This document shows, piece after piece, positions 1-7,282 of a stretch of 14,744 bases of DNA. The notes beneath the pieces are model-generated. The model saw only the letters and a list, made by a program, of their open reading frames with translations. It was not told where the DNA came from and searched no databases. Where the stretch lies: the NCBI GenBank assembly GCA_015523085.1, contig WALA01000065.1:1-14744 (forward strand), given 5' to 3'. The translations under genes and the position numbers were made by a program. The first letter of the stretch is position 1; every line of letters begins with the position of its first letter. This DNA is from Candidatus Aenigmatarchaeota archaeon (GTDB taxonomy: Archaea > Aenigmatarchaeota > Aenigmatarchaeia > GW2011-AR5 > WALA01).

Positions 1-183
1 GAAGAACACGGTCTTGTTGTTTTCTATCGCGTACTCCACTGCGGGCGCAAGCGTCGCCACCGTCTTTCCGATCCCCGTCGGCGCATTGGCAACTATGTTG
101 AGCTTGTTCTCAATGGCGTATTTGACGTCGTCCATGAATTCCTTCTGCCCCGGTCGGACGCGCGAGAATGGAAAAAGTTTCAT
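1..183 (-). CDS. Rad3/XPD/DinG-like DNA helicase, N-terminal fragment
   Basis: This is the first 61 codons of a gene that runs off the left edge. The reading frame stays open from an ATG at 183 down to base 1. The start of the protein reads MKLFPFSRVRPGQKEFMDDV, with an R-x-GQ element at residues 10-13 like the Q-motif of superfamily 2 Rad3-type helicases. A Walker A motif, APTGIGKT, lies at residues 34-41. The combination 'NAPTGIGKTVATLAPAVEYA' is typical of XPD/DinG ATP-dependent 5'-3' DNA helicases, which carry an Fe-S domain further on; that part lies outside the window. A TATA-like CTTAAAAAC about 24 nt before the ATG and the lack of a Shine-Dalgarno site suggest a leaderless transcript separate from nreA upstream. 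XPD cannot be told from another Rad3-family helicase on this fragment. Confidence 0.85.
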   Translation of the reverse strand, partial: MKLFPFSRVRPGQKEFMDDVKYAIENKLNIVANAPTGIGKTVATLAPAVEYAIENNKTVFF

Positions 184-202
184 AACGTTTGTTTGTTCGC
201 AT

Positions 203-211
203 GTTTTTAAG
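203..211 (-). promoter_or_regulatory. TATA-like box of the helicase gene
   Basis: On the minus strand this reads CTTAAAAAC. Its centre is about 24 nt upstream of the helicase ATG (183), the distance expected if transcription starts at or next to the start codon. The 32-bp gap between nreA and the helicase holds no Shine-Dalgarno sequence. The call is inferred from position and composition only. Confidence 0.45.
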
Positions 212-215
212 TTTT

Positions 216-1295
216 TCACACAAACGAATTCAATTTTTTCTGACTGAGCTCAGGAATTATGCGACTCTTCTCGAAGAATCCGCGGAATCCGTAATTTTCT
301 CGCACGAATTTCATTGCCTCGCTCAGCGAGGAGAATTTTGCGTACTGCGTCAAGGACGCACGGACGCCGTCGCGTATCACCCACACGCCCAGCGGAGCGA
401 AGTACCCCTTGTGAACAAGGCGCAGAACGGAGCACGCCGCCTGCCTCTTGATCCTGATCAGATACTCGGTGACTGCGAGGCGCGCCGCGTAGTAAGCGCC
501 TTCTATCTGCCGTGCGTAATCCTTTCGCCCGTGGTAGAGCTCATAATCCACAGACGGTTCGGCCCCCCACGATTCAATCATCTCAAACGACCAATGATGT
601 GGGTAGAGAATCACGACGAATTCGTTTTCGAAGAACGTTCCGTGGAAAACGCGGAAATCGTTGAGCTCAGGAAAGTCCTTTATCGTTTCGATGTTCCTCT
701 TTGACACGATGTCATCCGTGGCCGTTATGCTCCACCTTGTCGGAACGATCTTTTTCTTCTTCCCCAAGAGCCCTGCGGACAAGATTTCGGAAATTTTCTC
801 AACGTCCGTCCTTTTCGCGAGCTCAATTACAGCATCGTGAGCGTTCAAGTCGTCATCGACGATTTTCTCGACGCTGCGGCGAATTCTTGGATTCTCGACA
901 ACCTTGAACTTTTCCATGTCCGCGCTGACTATTATGGGCCTCGTGAATTTGTTCAGGTTCAAGTGGAACTTCGGGGAGCTCCTCAGGAATATTTCAACAT
1001 CCACGGGGCGCTCGGACAGGGCGAGCTCCCTGAAATCCGGCGGGCGCTTGACGTTCGCTTTCTTCTTTGAGTTGATTATTTTTGCCCTTTCAATAAGCGC
1101 GGACATCACATCGTAAAACTGTCCGGGTTTCTCGACGCTGGAAAGCACTCCGGCATTCACGTTCGGATAGCCGTAGTGCCCGACGAACACCCCCGAAGAC
1201 GTCGACTGAAAGTCCTTGCCTATCTCGTGCCTCATCGAATTGATGAGCGCATACGATCTTTTGTAAATCTCGCGCTTGATGTCAAGGTTGTTCAT
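216..1295 (-). CDS. nreA: Archaeal DNA repair protein NreA, with C-terminal PCNA-binding motif
   Basis: This encodes 359 residues of the archaeal Nre family (DUF650/DUF651), linked to DNA damage repair and known to bind the sliding clamp PCNA. Family hallmarks seen are SSPKFHLNLNKFTRPI, VPTRWSITATDD, the aromatic-rich YPHHWSFEMIESWG, and PLGVWVIRDGVR near the C terminus. The last eight residues, QKKLNSFV (352-359), match a PIP box (Q-x-x-hydrophobic-x-x-aromatic-hydrophobic). Only one cysteine is visible, so there is no zinc-binding cluster. I start at the ATG at 1295 rather than at the in-frame TTG at 1331, because the latter would lie inside the promoter; a TATA element centred at 1322 is 27 nt from 1295, which suits a leaderless mRNA. 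The gene diverges from smc and precedes a DNA helicase, which fits a genome-maintenance neighbourhood. Confidence 0.93.
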   Translation of the reverse strand: MNNLDIKREIYKRSYALINSMRHEIGKDFQSTSSGVFVGHYGYPNVNAGVLSSVEKPGQFYDVMSALIERAKIINSKKKANVKRPPDFRELALSERPVDVEIFLRSSPKFHLNLNKFTRPIIVSADMEKFKVVENPRIRRSVEKIVDDDLNAHDAVIELAKRTDVEKISEILSAGLLGKKKKIVPTRWSITATDDIVSKRNIETIKDFPELNDFRVFHGTFFENEFVVILYPHHWSFEMIESWGAEPSVDYELYHGRKDYARQIEGAYYAARLAVTEYLIRIKRQAACSVLRLVHKGYFAPLGVWVIRDGVRASLTQYAKFSSLSEAMKFVRENYGFRGFFEKSRIIPELSQKKLNSFV

Positions 1296-1314
1296 GATTT
1301 CTATTTCGCCCGAA

Positions 1315-1329
1315 GATATTAAAAATATC
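1315..1329. promoter_or_regulatory. Palindromic TATA element shared by nreA and smc
   Basis: GATATT-AAA-AATATC is a perfect inverted repeat (6-bp arms, 3-bp spacer) in the 51-bp gap between the divergent nreA and smc genes. Its centre (1322) is 25 nt before the smc ATG (1347) and 27 nt before the nreA ATG (1295). Both distances match the usual archaeal spacing from TATA box to start site for leaderless mRNAs, and neither gene has a Shine-Dalgarno site. One TBP-binding element may therefore serve both directions. The palindrome and spacings are seen; the function is inferred. Confidence 0.6.
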
Positions 1330-1346
1330 AAAACAAAACATATACG

Positions 1347-3794
1347 ATGCTGCGATTAAAACGAATAACAATGAGGGGGTTCAAGTCATTTGCAGACAAG
1401 ATAACCATACCCTTCGAAAGCGGCTTCGTGTCCATAGCGGGACCGAACGGCTCGGGAAAGTCGAACATAATAGATGCCATATCGTTCGTCCTGGGAATGA
1501 CGTCGGCAAAGCAGATGCGGGCTCAAAAACTCAAGAACCTCATATTCAACGGTGGCCACAAGAGGAAGCCGGCCGAATACTGCGAAGTGTCCCTCTATCT
1601 CAACAATGAAGACAAGAAGATACCGGACATGCCGGAAGAGATAAAGGTGTCCCGAAAGATAACGAAAAACGGGACGTCAATTTACAAGCTGAACTCCTCA
1701 ACCGTCCCGAGAAGAAAGATAGAAGAGGTCCTCAAAGTCTTCGGGATATCGTCCGACGGATACAACATAATAAAGCAAGGTGACATAACGAAAATCATAG
1801 ACATGAACCCGGTTCAGCGCAGGGGAATAATTGATGAAATCTCGGGAATAGCCGACTTCACGGAGAAGAAGGCTAAGGCGGAAGCGGAGCTCGAGAAAGT
1901 CACAACGCGCGTCAATGAGATGTTCCTCGTCATCGGGGAGAAGGAAAAACTCGTCGAGCGCCTCAAAAAAGAGCGCGACGCCGCGAAGAAGTATCTCGAT
2001 CTGAGCAGCGAGCTCAAGATAGCAAAAGCGTCGCTCATCAAAAGGCAGCTCGAAGAGGAGACGAAGAAGCTCGAGGAAGTCAAGAAAGCAATTGAGGAGA
2101 AGGACCGCGCCTTCAAGCAGTACGAGCAAAGCTTCAATGAAGTTGACAAGCAGTACGAGGAGCTCGAGAAGGAGCTCTCCAAAATAAACAACGAAATACT
2201 TTCGAAGTCGAGAAACTTGAAGATAGACCTCGATATGGACAAGATACGGACCGAGATAATACGCACGAGGGATCGCATAGATTACAATAATCGCGAGATA
2301 GCCAACATAAACGAGCTCATGTCGCGTCTCTCTCACGGTCGGGATCAGAACATCATATACTCAAAGCTCAAAGAGATCGAGCCTGGCGTTTACGGAACCG
2401 TGTATTCGTTGATTAGCACGGACCCAAAGTATTCCGTCGCTCTCGAAGTCGGTCTCGGAGAGCACAGAAACGACATAGTCGTGGACACGGACGGAATCGC
2501 GCTGCGCCTCATAAGGTACTTGAAGCAAAACAAAATAGGGCGCGCTCGATTCATACCACTGAACAAAATACGAGGCCAGAAGAAAAAGAACATTTCCGGT
2601 GAAGGCGTCATCGGGCCGCTCATAGACCTCGTCGAGTTCGACCCAAAGTTTGAAAAGGCCATGGAGTACGTCTTCGGCGACACGCTCGTCGTTGACAGGA
2701 TCGAGAACGCGCGCAAGATAGACGGAGTCAGGATAGTCACGCTCGAAGGCGATTTGAAGGAGCGGAGTGGCGCCATGGTAGGTGGATACCACAAGCTTCG
2801 GGGGCGCTCGTCGGAGCTCGCAAACTACTCAAAGCGCATAAAGGAGCTTGAGAAGAAAAACGAGTCGCTGGAAGCGCACATAAAGGAGCTTGAAAAGAAA
2901 CTTGCCGAGCTCGAGCAGAGCAAGAGCAAGGAATCGGGAATCGTCGTGGAGCTTGAGAAGAAAAAGAAGGAAATCGAGGAAAAGATGGAAAAGCTCAAAT
3001 CAGGCCGAAAGGAGACGTTCGACCTTCGCTTGAACATACAGACCGAGCTCAACAAGCTGAAAATAAGCAAGGCGCGCATCGAGGTGTCCATAGACAACTT
3101 AAAGCTCAAAATGGAAGAGTTCAAGGACGTCAAGAAATTCATGACCCTCGATAGGGAAAAGCTCAAGAACAGGATCGAAGTTCTCGTGAAAGAAATCAAC
3201 GCCCTCGGTCCCATAAACCTCAAGGCCATAGACGAGTTCAAAACAATGAATGTCGAATTCTTCGAACTCAAGAAAAAGCTGGAGAAACTGCTCGAGGAGC
3301 GCGACGCCATAAAGAAGACGGCAGACGAAATCGAGCAAAAGAGAAAGGCAAAATTCTTCTCCGTCTTCGACCAAGTCCGCGAGAACTTCAACAAGATATA
3401 TCACGACCTAACGGGAGGTGAGGGCGACCTCATACTTGAAGAGCCGGACAACATAGATACCGGCCTCATAATCCAAGTTCAGCCAAAGGGAAAGCGCGTC
3501 TTGAGCATAGACACCATTTCAGGAGGCGAAAAGTCGATAGCATCGCTCGCGTTCCTGTTCGCCGTTCAGCAGTACAGTCACTCGCCGTTTTACATATTCG
3601 ACGAGATAGACGCCGCGCTGGACAAGGAAAACACGCTGAAAATCACAAGGATGATAAAGAAGTACTCGAAGGATTTCCAATTCATAGTCATATCGCACAA
3701 CGACATAATGGTGTCACATGCAGACGCCGTCTTCGGAGTTTCCATATCGGACGGAGTGTCAAAGGTGTTCTCGATAAGGTTACCGCGTGAGTGA
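1347..3794 (+). CDS. smc: Chromosome segregation protein SMC (condensin ATPase), short-armed
   Basis: This is the SMC ATPase of the SMC-ScpAB condensin, which compacts and segregates DNA. The protein has 815 residues. The N-terminal head carries Walker A GPNGSGKS (32-39) and a Q-loop-type IIKQGDI. An N-terminal coiled coil runs over about 170-330. The hinge (about 345-482) opens with GVYGTVYSL and contains ARFIPLNKI and SGAMVGGY. A C-terminal coiled coil covers about 490-665 and includes the conserved ALGPINLKAIDEF near its head end. The C-terminal head has the signature SGGEK (725-729) and Walker B/D-loop FDEIDAALD (D752, E753). All parts lie in one uninterrupted frame. Typical SMCs have about 1,150-1,200 residues, so each arm is about half the usual length. 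The hinge separates it from Rad50. The next gene, scpA, starts at the smc stop. Confidence 0.97.
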   Translation: MLRLKRITMRGFKSFADKITIPFESGFVSIAGPNGSGKSNIIDAISFVLGMTSAKQMRAQKLKNLIFNGGHKRKPAEYCEVSLYLNNEDKKIPDMPEEIKVSRKITKNGTSIYKLNSSTVPRRKIEEVLKVFGISSDGYNIIKQGDITKIIDMNPVQRRGIIDEISGIADFTEKKAKAEAELEKVTTRVNEMFLVIGEKEKLVERLKKERDAAKKYLDLSSELKIAKASLIKRQLEEETKKLEEVKKAIEEKDRAFKQYEQSFNEVDKQYEELEKELSKINNEILSKSRNLKIDLDMDKIRTEIIRTRDRIDYNNREIANINELMSRLSHGRDQNIIYSKLKEIEPGVYGTVYSLISTDPKYSVALEVGLGEHRNDIVVDTDGIALRLIRYLKQNKIGRARFIPLNKIRGQKKKNISGEGVIGPLIDLVEFDPKFEKAMEYVFGDTLVVDRIENARKIDGVRIVTLEGDLKERSGAMVGGYHKLRGRSSELANYSKRIKELEKKNESLEAHIKELEKKLAELEQSKSKESGIVVELEKKKKEIEEKMEKLKSGRKETFDLRLNIQTELNKLKISKARIEVSIDNLKLKMEEFKDVKKFMTLDREKLKNRIEVLVKEINALGPINLKAIDEFKTMNVEFFELKKKLEKLLEERDAIKKTADEIEQKRKAKFFSVFDQVRENFNKIYHDLTGGEGDLILEEPDNIDTGLIIQVQPKGKRVLSIDTISGGEKSIASLAFLFAVQQYSHSPFYIFDEIDAALDKENTLKITRMIKKYSKDFQFIVISHNDIMVSHADAVFGVSISDGVSKVFSIRLPRE

Positions 3795-3795
3795 G

Positions 3796-4470
3796 ATGGA
3801 AGACGAAAACAACAAGATAATAAACGAAATAATAATTTCGTACGATTGGGAGGAAGTCCTCAATTACATAGTTTTCTCCGAAAATATGGATCCGCTTAAC
3901 ATAGACTTAATAAAGCTGACAAACGCATTCATGAGTTACCTACAGCGCCTCAAGGACTTCGACTTCCGAATTCCCGGGAGGTTCATACTCATAGCTGCCA
4001 TCCTTCTCAGGATGAAAATGGAGCTCCTTCTCGAGAAAGAGGAGAAGAAGGAAAGGAAGCGCGTTGAGGAGGCGCCGAAGATAGATATATCCAACATAAA
4101 ACTCCTCGAACCGCCAATGGCAAGGAAGCCAACGAGAACGCTCACACTTCACGACCTCGTGAGCTCATTGAAGAAGACGATAACATTCAAGGAGCGTAAG
4201 TACGAAAAGAAGGTACTCATGAAAAGAAAGGTGAAGAACCTCATAGGCACGCCCGCCGAGACAATTGAAATGAAAATGGAGAAGATTTACAAGAAGATTG
4301 TCGACCTCGGCGGGCAGAGAATAAAGTTCTCGTCGCTCGTCAACCCGTGGACAAGGAAGGAAATAGTGGACAAATTCCTACCGCTTCTTCATCTGTCGTT
4401 TGCAGGCAAGGTTGACTGCGACCAGCCCGAAATGTTCGGCGAGATATACATATCCGTAAAAGAAATATAA
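3796..4470 (+). CDS. scpA: Segregation and condensation protein A (kleisin ScpA)
   Basis: ScpA is the kleisin that bridges the SMC heads and recruits ScpB. The N-terminal region 'NMDPLNIDLIKLTNAFMSYL' followed by 'FILIAAILLRMKMELLL' matches the helical domain that binds the SMC neck. A charged linker follows (EKEEKKERKRVEEAP), and the C-terminal 60 or so residues look like the winged helix that caps the SMC head ('IKFSSLVNPWTRKEIVDKFL', then a strand-rich end 'GEIYISVKEI'). The ATG at 3796 lies one base after the smc stop codon (TGA-G-ATG), so translation is probably coupled. A GTG at 3787 is an alternative start that adds three residues and overlaps smc. The length of about 224 residues is normal for small archaeal and bacterial ScpA. 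Confidence 0.92.
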   Translation: MEDENNKIINEIIISYDWEEVLNYIVFSENMDPLNIDLIKLTNAFMSYLQRLKDFDFRIPGRFILIAAILLRMKMELLLEKEEKKERKRVEEAPKIDISNIKLLEPPMARKPTRTLTLHDLVSSLKKTITFKERKYEKKVLMKRKVKNLIGTPAETIEMKMEKIYKKIVDLGGQRIKFSSLVNPWTRKEIVDKFLPLLHLSFAGKVDCDQPEMFGEIYISVKEI

Positions 4471-4473
4471 AAC
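4465..4473 (+). promoter_or_regulatory. TATA-like box before scpB, overlapping the scpA stop
   Basis: AATATAAAA spans the scpA stop codon and is centred about 25 nt before the scpB ATG. The 22-bp gap holds no clear Shine-Dalgarno site, unlike the rqcH start downstream. scpB and rqcH may therefore have an internal leaderless promoter in addition to read-through from smc. This is inferred from spacing only. Confidence 0.35.
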
Positions 4474-4492
4474 TTGTGAGCGTAATTCTTTC

Positions 4493-5014
4493 ATGACGTC
4501 GAAGAGTTACAAGATTGCACTTTTGGAGGCCACGTTGTTTATCACATCGAAGCCGCTCAGTGTAGAGGAGATATCGAAAATAACGGGCTCGAAAAAGGAA
4601 GTGGTTGAGGAGCTCATTGAGGAGCTCAAGAAAAAGTACTCTTCAGACGAGCACGGCATCATGATTTCCGAGCTCGGTGGGTACAAAATGGCAGTCAAGC
4701 CCGAGTTCGTGACGAAAGTCCGCCGACTAACGCCGCACTCAGACCTCTCGCGCGGACTCCTAAAAGTCCTTTCAATAATAGCGTATTATCAGCCGATAAA
4801 GCAGTCGGACATAGTCAAGGTCATAGGAAACAGAACGTACAGCTACATAAAGGAGCTGGAGCGCCGCGGTCTCATATCATCGAAAAAGGTCTCGAGAACA
4901 AAGGTCTTTTCCACGACAAAGCTCTTTGAGGAGTATTTCGGCGTTGATGCAGGGCGTGTGAAGGAAATAGCAAAAAGTGTGGTGAGCGACAATGACGAGG
5001 AAACAGATGAATAG
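4493..5014 (+). CDS. scpB: Segregation and condensation protein B (ScpB)
   Basis: ScpB is the third condensin subunit and binds the ScpA linker as a dimer. The protein has 173 residues and shows two winged-helix domains. The first (about 1-75) contains 'LEATLFITSKPLSVEEISKI', the hallmark opening of the family, and 'GIMISELGGYKMAVKPEF'. The second (about 85-150) contains 'LLKVLSIIAYYQPIKQSDI' and 'VIGNRTYSYIKELERRGLI', equivalent to the usual 'ALETLAIIAY.QPITR..I' helix and the recognition helix. The acidic tail 'SDNDEETDE' is probably disordered. The last 23 nt overlap the start of rqcH. Together with smc and scpA this makes a complete SMC-ScpA-ScpB set in order. Confidence 0.94.
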   Translation: MTSKSYKIALLEATLFITSKPLSVEEISKITGSKKEVVEELIEELKKKYSSDEHGIMISELGGYKMAVKPEFVTKVRRLTPHSDLSRGLLKVLSIIAYYQPIKQSDIVKVIGNRTYSYIKELERRGLISSKKVSRTKVFSTTKLFEEYFGVDAGRVKEIAKSVVSDNDEETDE

Positions 5015-6668
5015 CGCGGACATTTTCTTCTTTCTGAAGGAAAATAATTTGAGCGGGGCGAAAATCGAGAAGCTCTACCACAAGAAAGGCGAAGTTGTAA
5101 TGCGCTTGTACAAAGAAAAGAAGATCATACTCCGCATAACGAAAAAGTTTTTGTCCATCGTGAACGAATTCTCGTCGGACAGCGCGGACACATTCGCGAT
5201 GACAATGAGAAAGCACATTTACGGACGCGTTGACGTTGTACAGCACGGGTTCGACCGCATCGTTGAATTCGTGGACCACGGGACCCTTGTGTGTGAGATG
5301 TTCCGAAATGGCAATTTCATAATTCTTGATGAAAACAGGACAATAGTGCTTCCCGAAGAAATTCAGAAATGGAAAGGACGAACGATAAAACCGTCGGAAA
5401 CGTACCAATATCCACCCGGAACGAACATACTCGACAAAAGCGCGTTTTTGGAGGAGTTTTCAAAGAGCGAAAAAAGCGTGGCGTCGTTCCTCGGTATGCA
5501 CGGATTCGGAATTTACGGGGAGGAGATATGCAAGAGCGCAGGAATTGACAAGAGTTCGAAGTGCAAAGACGTCGATGTCGAAAAGATATACAACGAGATC
5601 ATGGCGTTTTTGAACCGCCCGTTGAAACCCAATTTGATTTATGATAACGGAAAGCTCATTGATTTCTCCCCGGTTGAGCTCTCCATATACGACGGCTACG
5701 AAAAGAAGTACGTCAAGACATTCTCCGATGCGCTAAACGAATTCTTCGCCGACGACGTCGAGGAGAAGGTGAGCTCTGTCGACAGGATACGCGATGAGAA
5801 GCTACAAAAGTACGAGGAACTGGAACGCGAACTTCTCGACACCGCCGTTTTCATACAGGAAAACATTGACTACATAGAATTTTTCATAAAATCCCTCGGC
5901 GGTCGGGTCAAAGGAATGAAGAAACTCAAAATCAACGTCAACGGGAGGAACATAACGATAGATCCATCAAAGTCCCTCATGAAGAACGTTTCAAACTACT
6001 ACGAGCGCGCAAAGGAAGTCAAGAACAAAATAGAAAAGATAAAATCGCTTCAATCGGAGAAGAAAAAATCTAGCGAATCCGTCAGCACCCCAGAAAACGA
6101 TGGCGGAATGTTCAGAACGTTCACGACATCCGACGGCTTCAAGGTCATCGCCGGAAAAGATGCGGAAACAAATGAGCTCCTCATCAAAAAGCACCTGGAC
6201 AAGTGGGACATAGTCTTCCACGCTGACATAGTCGGAGCTCCGTTCACCGTGATAAAGTCTGGCAAGAAGCTGCCAAGCGCACAGGCCATAAAGGAAGCAG
6301 CCCAATTTGCAGCGTGCTACTCACGGGCGTGGAAGCGACGGCTCGGGACGATAGACGTTTATTGGGTACATCCAAATCAAGTCAAGAAAGTTCCCGGACT
6401 CCCGAAAGGTTCTTTCCAAATCCAGGGAAAGAGAAACTATTTGAGAAATGTTGAGCTCAAGTTGTGCTTCATTCCGATAAAAGGCGTCATAAACGTCCTA
6501 CCGTTTGAAGCAACGAAAGTGTCCGATAAGAAATACGTTGCCTTCGGGCCCGGCACGACAAAGGCCAAGGAACTCGTAAGCGTGGTGAGAAAGGAATTCA
6601 ACGGTTATCAGATTCCGCAAAATCTTTCAGAGAAAATCCCCTACGGTGAGGGGGACATAATCAGATGA
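4992..6668 (+). CDS. rqcH: Ribosome quality control factor RqcH (NEMF/Rqc2/NFACT family)
   Basis: RqcH/NEMF proteins bind 50S subunits with stalled peptidyl-tRNA and, in bacteria, add C-terminal alanine tails; the tailing role in archaea is inferred from homology. The protein has 558 residues. An NFACT-N domain (about 1-150) contains the conserved Asp-Arg pair in 'HGFDRIVEF' (D88, R89). Helix-hairpin-helix 'FLGMHGFGIYGEEICKSAGI' lies at about 167-186. Coiled-coil arms cover about 255-355. The NFACT-R domain (DUF814, about 378-490) has 'GFKVIAGKDAETNELLIKKH', 'HADIVGAPF' and 'DVYWVHPNQVKKVPG'. The ATG at 4992 is supported by GGTGA at 4981-4985, six bases upstream; an ATG at 5007 is the alternative. 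It overlaps scpB by 23 nt, and its 3' end overlaps tmk on the other strand by 28 nt. Confidence 0.93.
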   Translation: MTRKQMNSADIFFFLKENNLSGAKIEKLYHKKGEVVMRLYKEKKIILRITKKFLSIVNEFSSDSADTFAMTMRKHIYGRVDVVQHGFDRIVEFVDHGTLVCEMFRNGNFIILDENRTIVLPEEIQKWKGRTIKPSETYQYPPGTNILDKSAFLEEFSKSEKSVASFLGMHGFGIYGEEICKSAGIDKSSKCKDVDVEKIYNEIMAFLNRPLKPNLIYDNGKLIDFSPVELSIYDGYEKKYVKTFSDALNEFFADDVEEKVSSVDRIRDEKLQKYEELERELLDTAVFIQENIDYIEFFIKSLGGRVKGMKKLKINVNGRNITIDPSKSLMKNVSNYYERAKEVKNKIEKIKSLQSEKKKSSESVSTPENDGGMFRTFTTSDGFKVIAGKDAETNELLIKKHLDKWDIVFHADIVGAPFTVIKSGKKLPSAQAIKEAAQFAACYSRAWKRRLGTIDVYWVHPNQVKKVPGLPKGSFQIQGKRNYLRNVELKLCFIPIKGVINVLPFEATKVSDKKYVAFGPGTTKAKELVSVVRKEFNGYQIPQNLSEKIPYGEGDIIR

Positions 6669-7249
6669 TCCAAAGTTTTACGCACATCATCGAACACTTC
6701 GTCTATCGGGCGTTCGCCGTTTATCACGTTCATTCCGTACTTTTCAATTATCCTTTTCTTGTAAACGTCGTAAACCTTTTGCTGCACTTCCATTCTCTCG
6801 AGACGGTCGCCAACGGGCTTCCGCCTCAAGGACTCCTCGGGCGTTATGTCAATGTAAAAAATTGCATTTGGCTTGAGGACGAATTTGTGCACGTCTTCAA
6901 TCCAATCGAATATGCTATCATCGAAAATCGCGGTCTCGTAAGCCAGCGTTGAGTAGAAATACCTGTCGCACACTACCCACGTTCCGCGCTCAAGCGCCGG
7001 AAGTATGACGGTTTTCAAGTGTTCATATCTGTCCGCGGCATAAAGGAGAGCAACAGATTTCACGGAATTTATGTCAAATTTCTTCGCAAGCCAGTCCTTT
7101 ATGAAGAGCCCTATGGGATTCGACGACGTTGGCTCGTCAGTGTAAATGGCGTCAATTCCCTTCGATTTTAAATACTCAACTGTCTTCTTTGCCTGAGTCT
7201 CCTTTCCAGAAGCATCAAGGCCTTCAAATACAATAAATTTTCCTCTCAT
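6641..7249 (-). CDS. tmk: Thymidylate kinase
   Basis: This enzyme phosphorylates dTMP to dTDP with ATP, an essential step in dTTP supply. The 202 residues match the family length. The P-loop is GLDASGKETQ (10-19). A DEP motif lies at 38-40. 'LLYAADRYEHLKTVILPAL' (69-86) matches the family's ADR-x-x-H helix. 'VVCDRYFYSTLAYE' (92-105) carries the DRY and substrate-binding tyrosines. 'RRKPVGDRLER' (142-152) is the lid region. The lysine-glutamate pair after the P-loop glycine (GKET rather than GKTT) is a small variation. The last 28 nt overlap the 3' end of rqcH, which is read from the other strand. A TATA-like AATTAAAAC about 26 nt upstream and no Shine-Dalgarno site point to a leaderless transcript separate from the HAD gene. 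Confidence 0.95.
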   Translation of the reverse strand: MRGKFIVFEGLDASGKETQAKKTVEYLKSKGIDAIYTDEPTSSNPIGLFIKDWLAKKFDINSVKSVALLYAADRYEHLKTVILPALERGTWVVCDRYFYSTLAYETAIFDDSIFDWIEDVHKFVLKPNAIFYIDITPEESLRRKPVGDRLERMEVQQKVYDVYKKRIIEKYGMNVINGERPIDEVFDDVRKTLDHLIMSPSP

Positions 7250-7270
7250 GGTTAAAATTATTTCAGAAAT

Positions 7271-7279
7271 GTTTTAATT
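7271..7279 (-). promoter_or_regulatory. TATA-like box of tmk
   Basis: On the minus strand this reads AATTAAAAC and is centred about 26 nt before the tmk ATG (7249), inside the 33-bp gap after the HAD gene. A second AT-rich option, TTTAAAAG, lies just upstream at 7280-7287 and overlaps the HAD stop codon. Inferred from spacing. Confidence 0.35.
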
Positions 7280-7282
7280 CTT

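Noticed and set aside
1296..1331. TTG-start N-terminal extension of NreA (12 residues)
   Set aside because: It would be translated from the promoter palindrome shared with smc, and the ATG at 1295 has a correctly spaced TATA box.
1698..2336. Long antisense open frames within smc (also 1814-2278, 2361-2794, 2825-3404)
   Set aside because: They are leucine- or serine-rich mirror images of lysine/glutamate codons in the coiled coils and have no family features.
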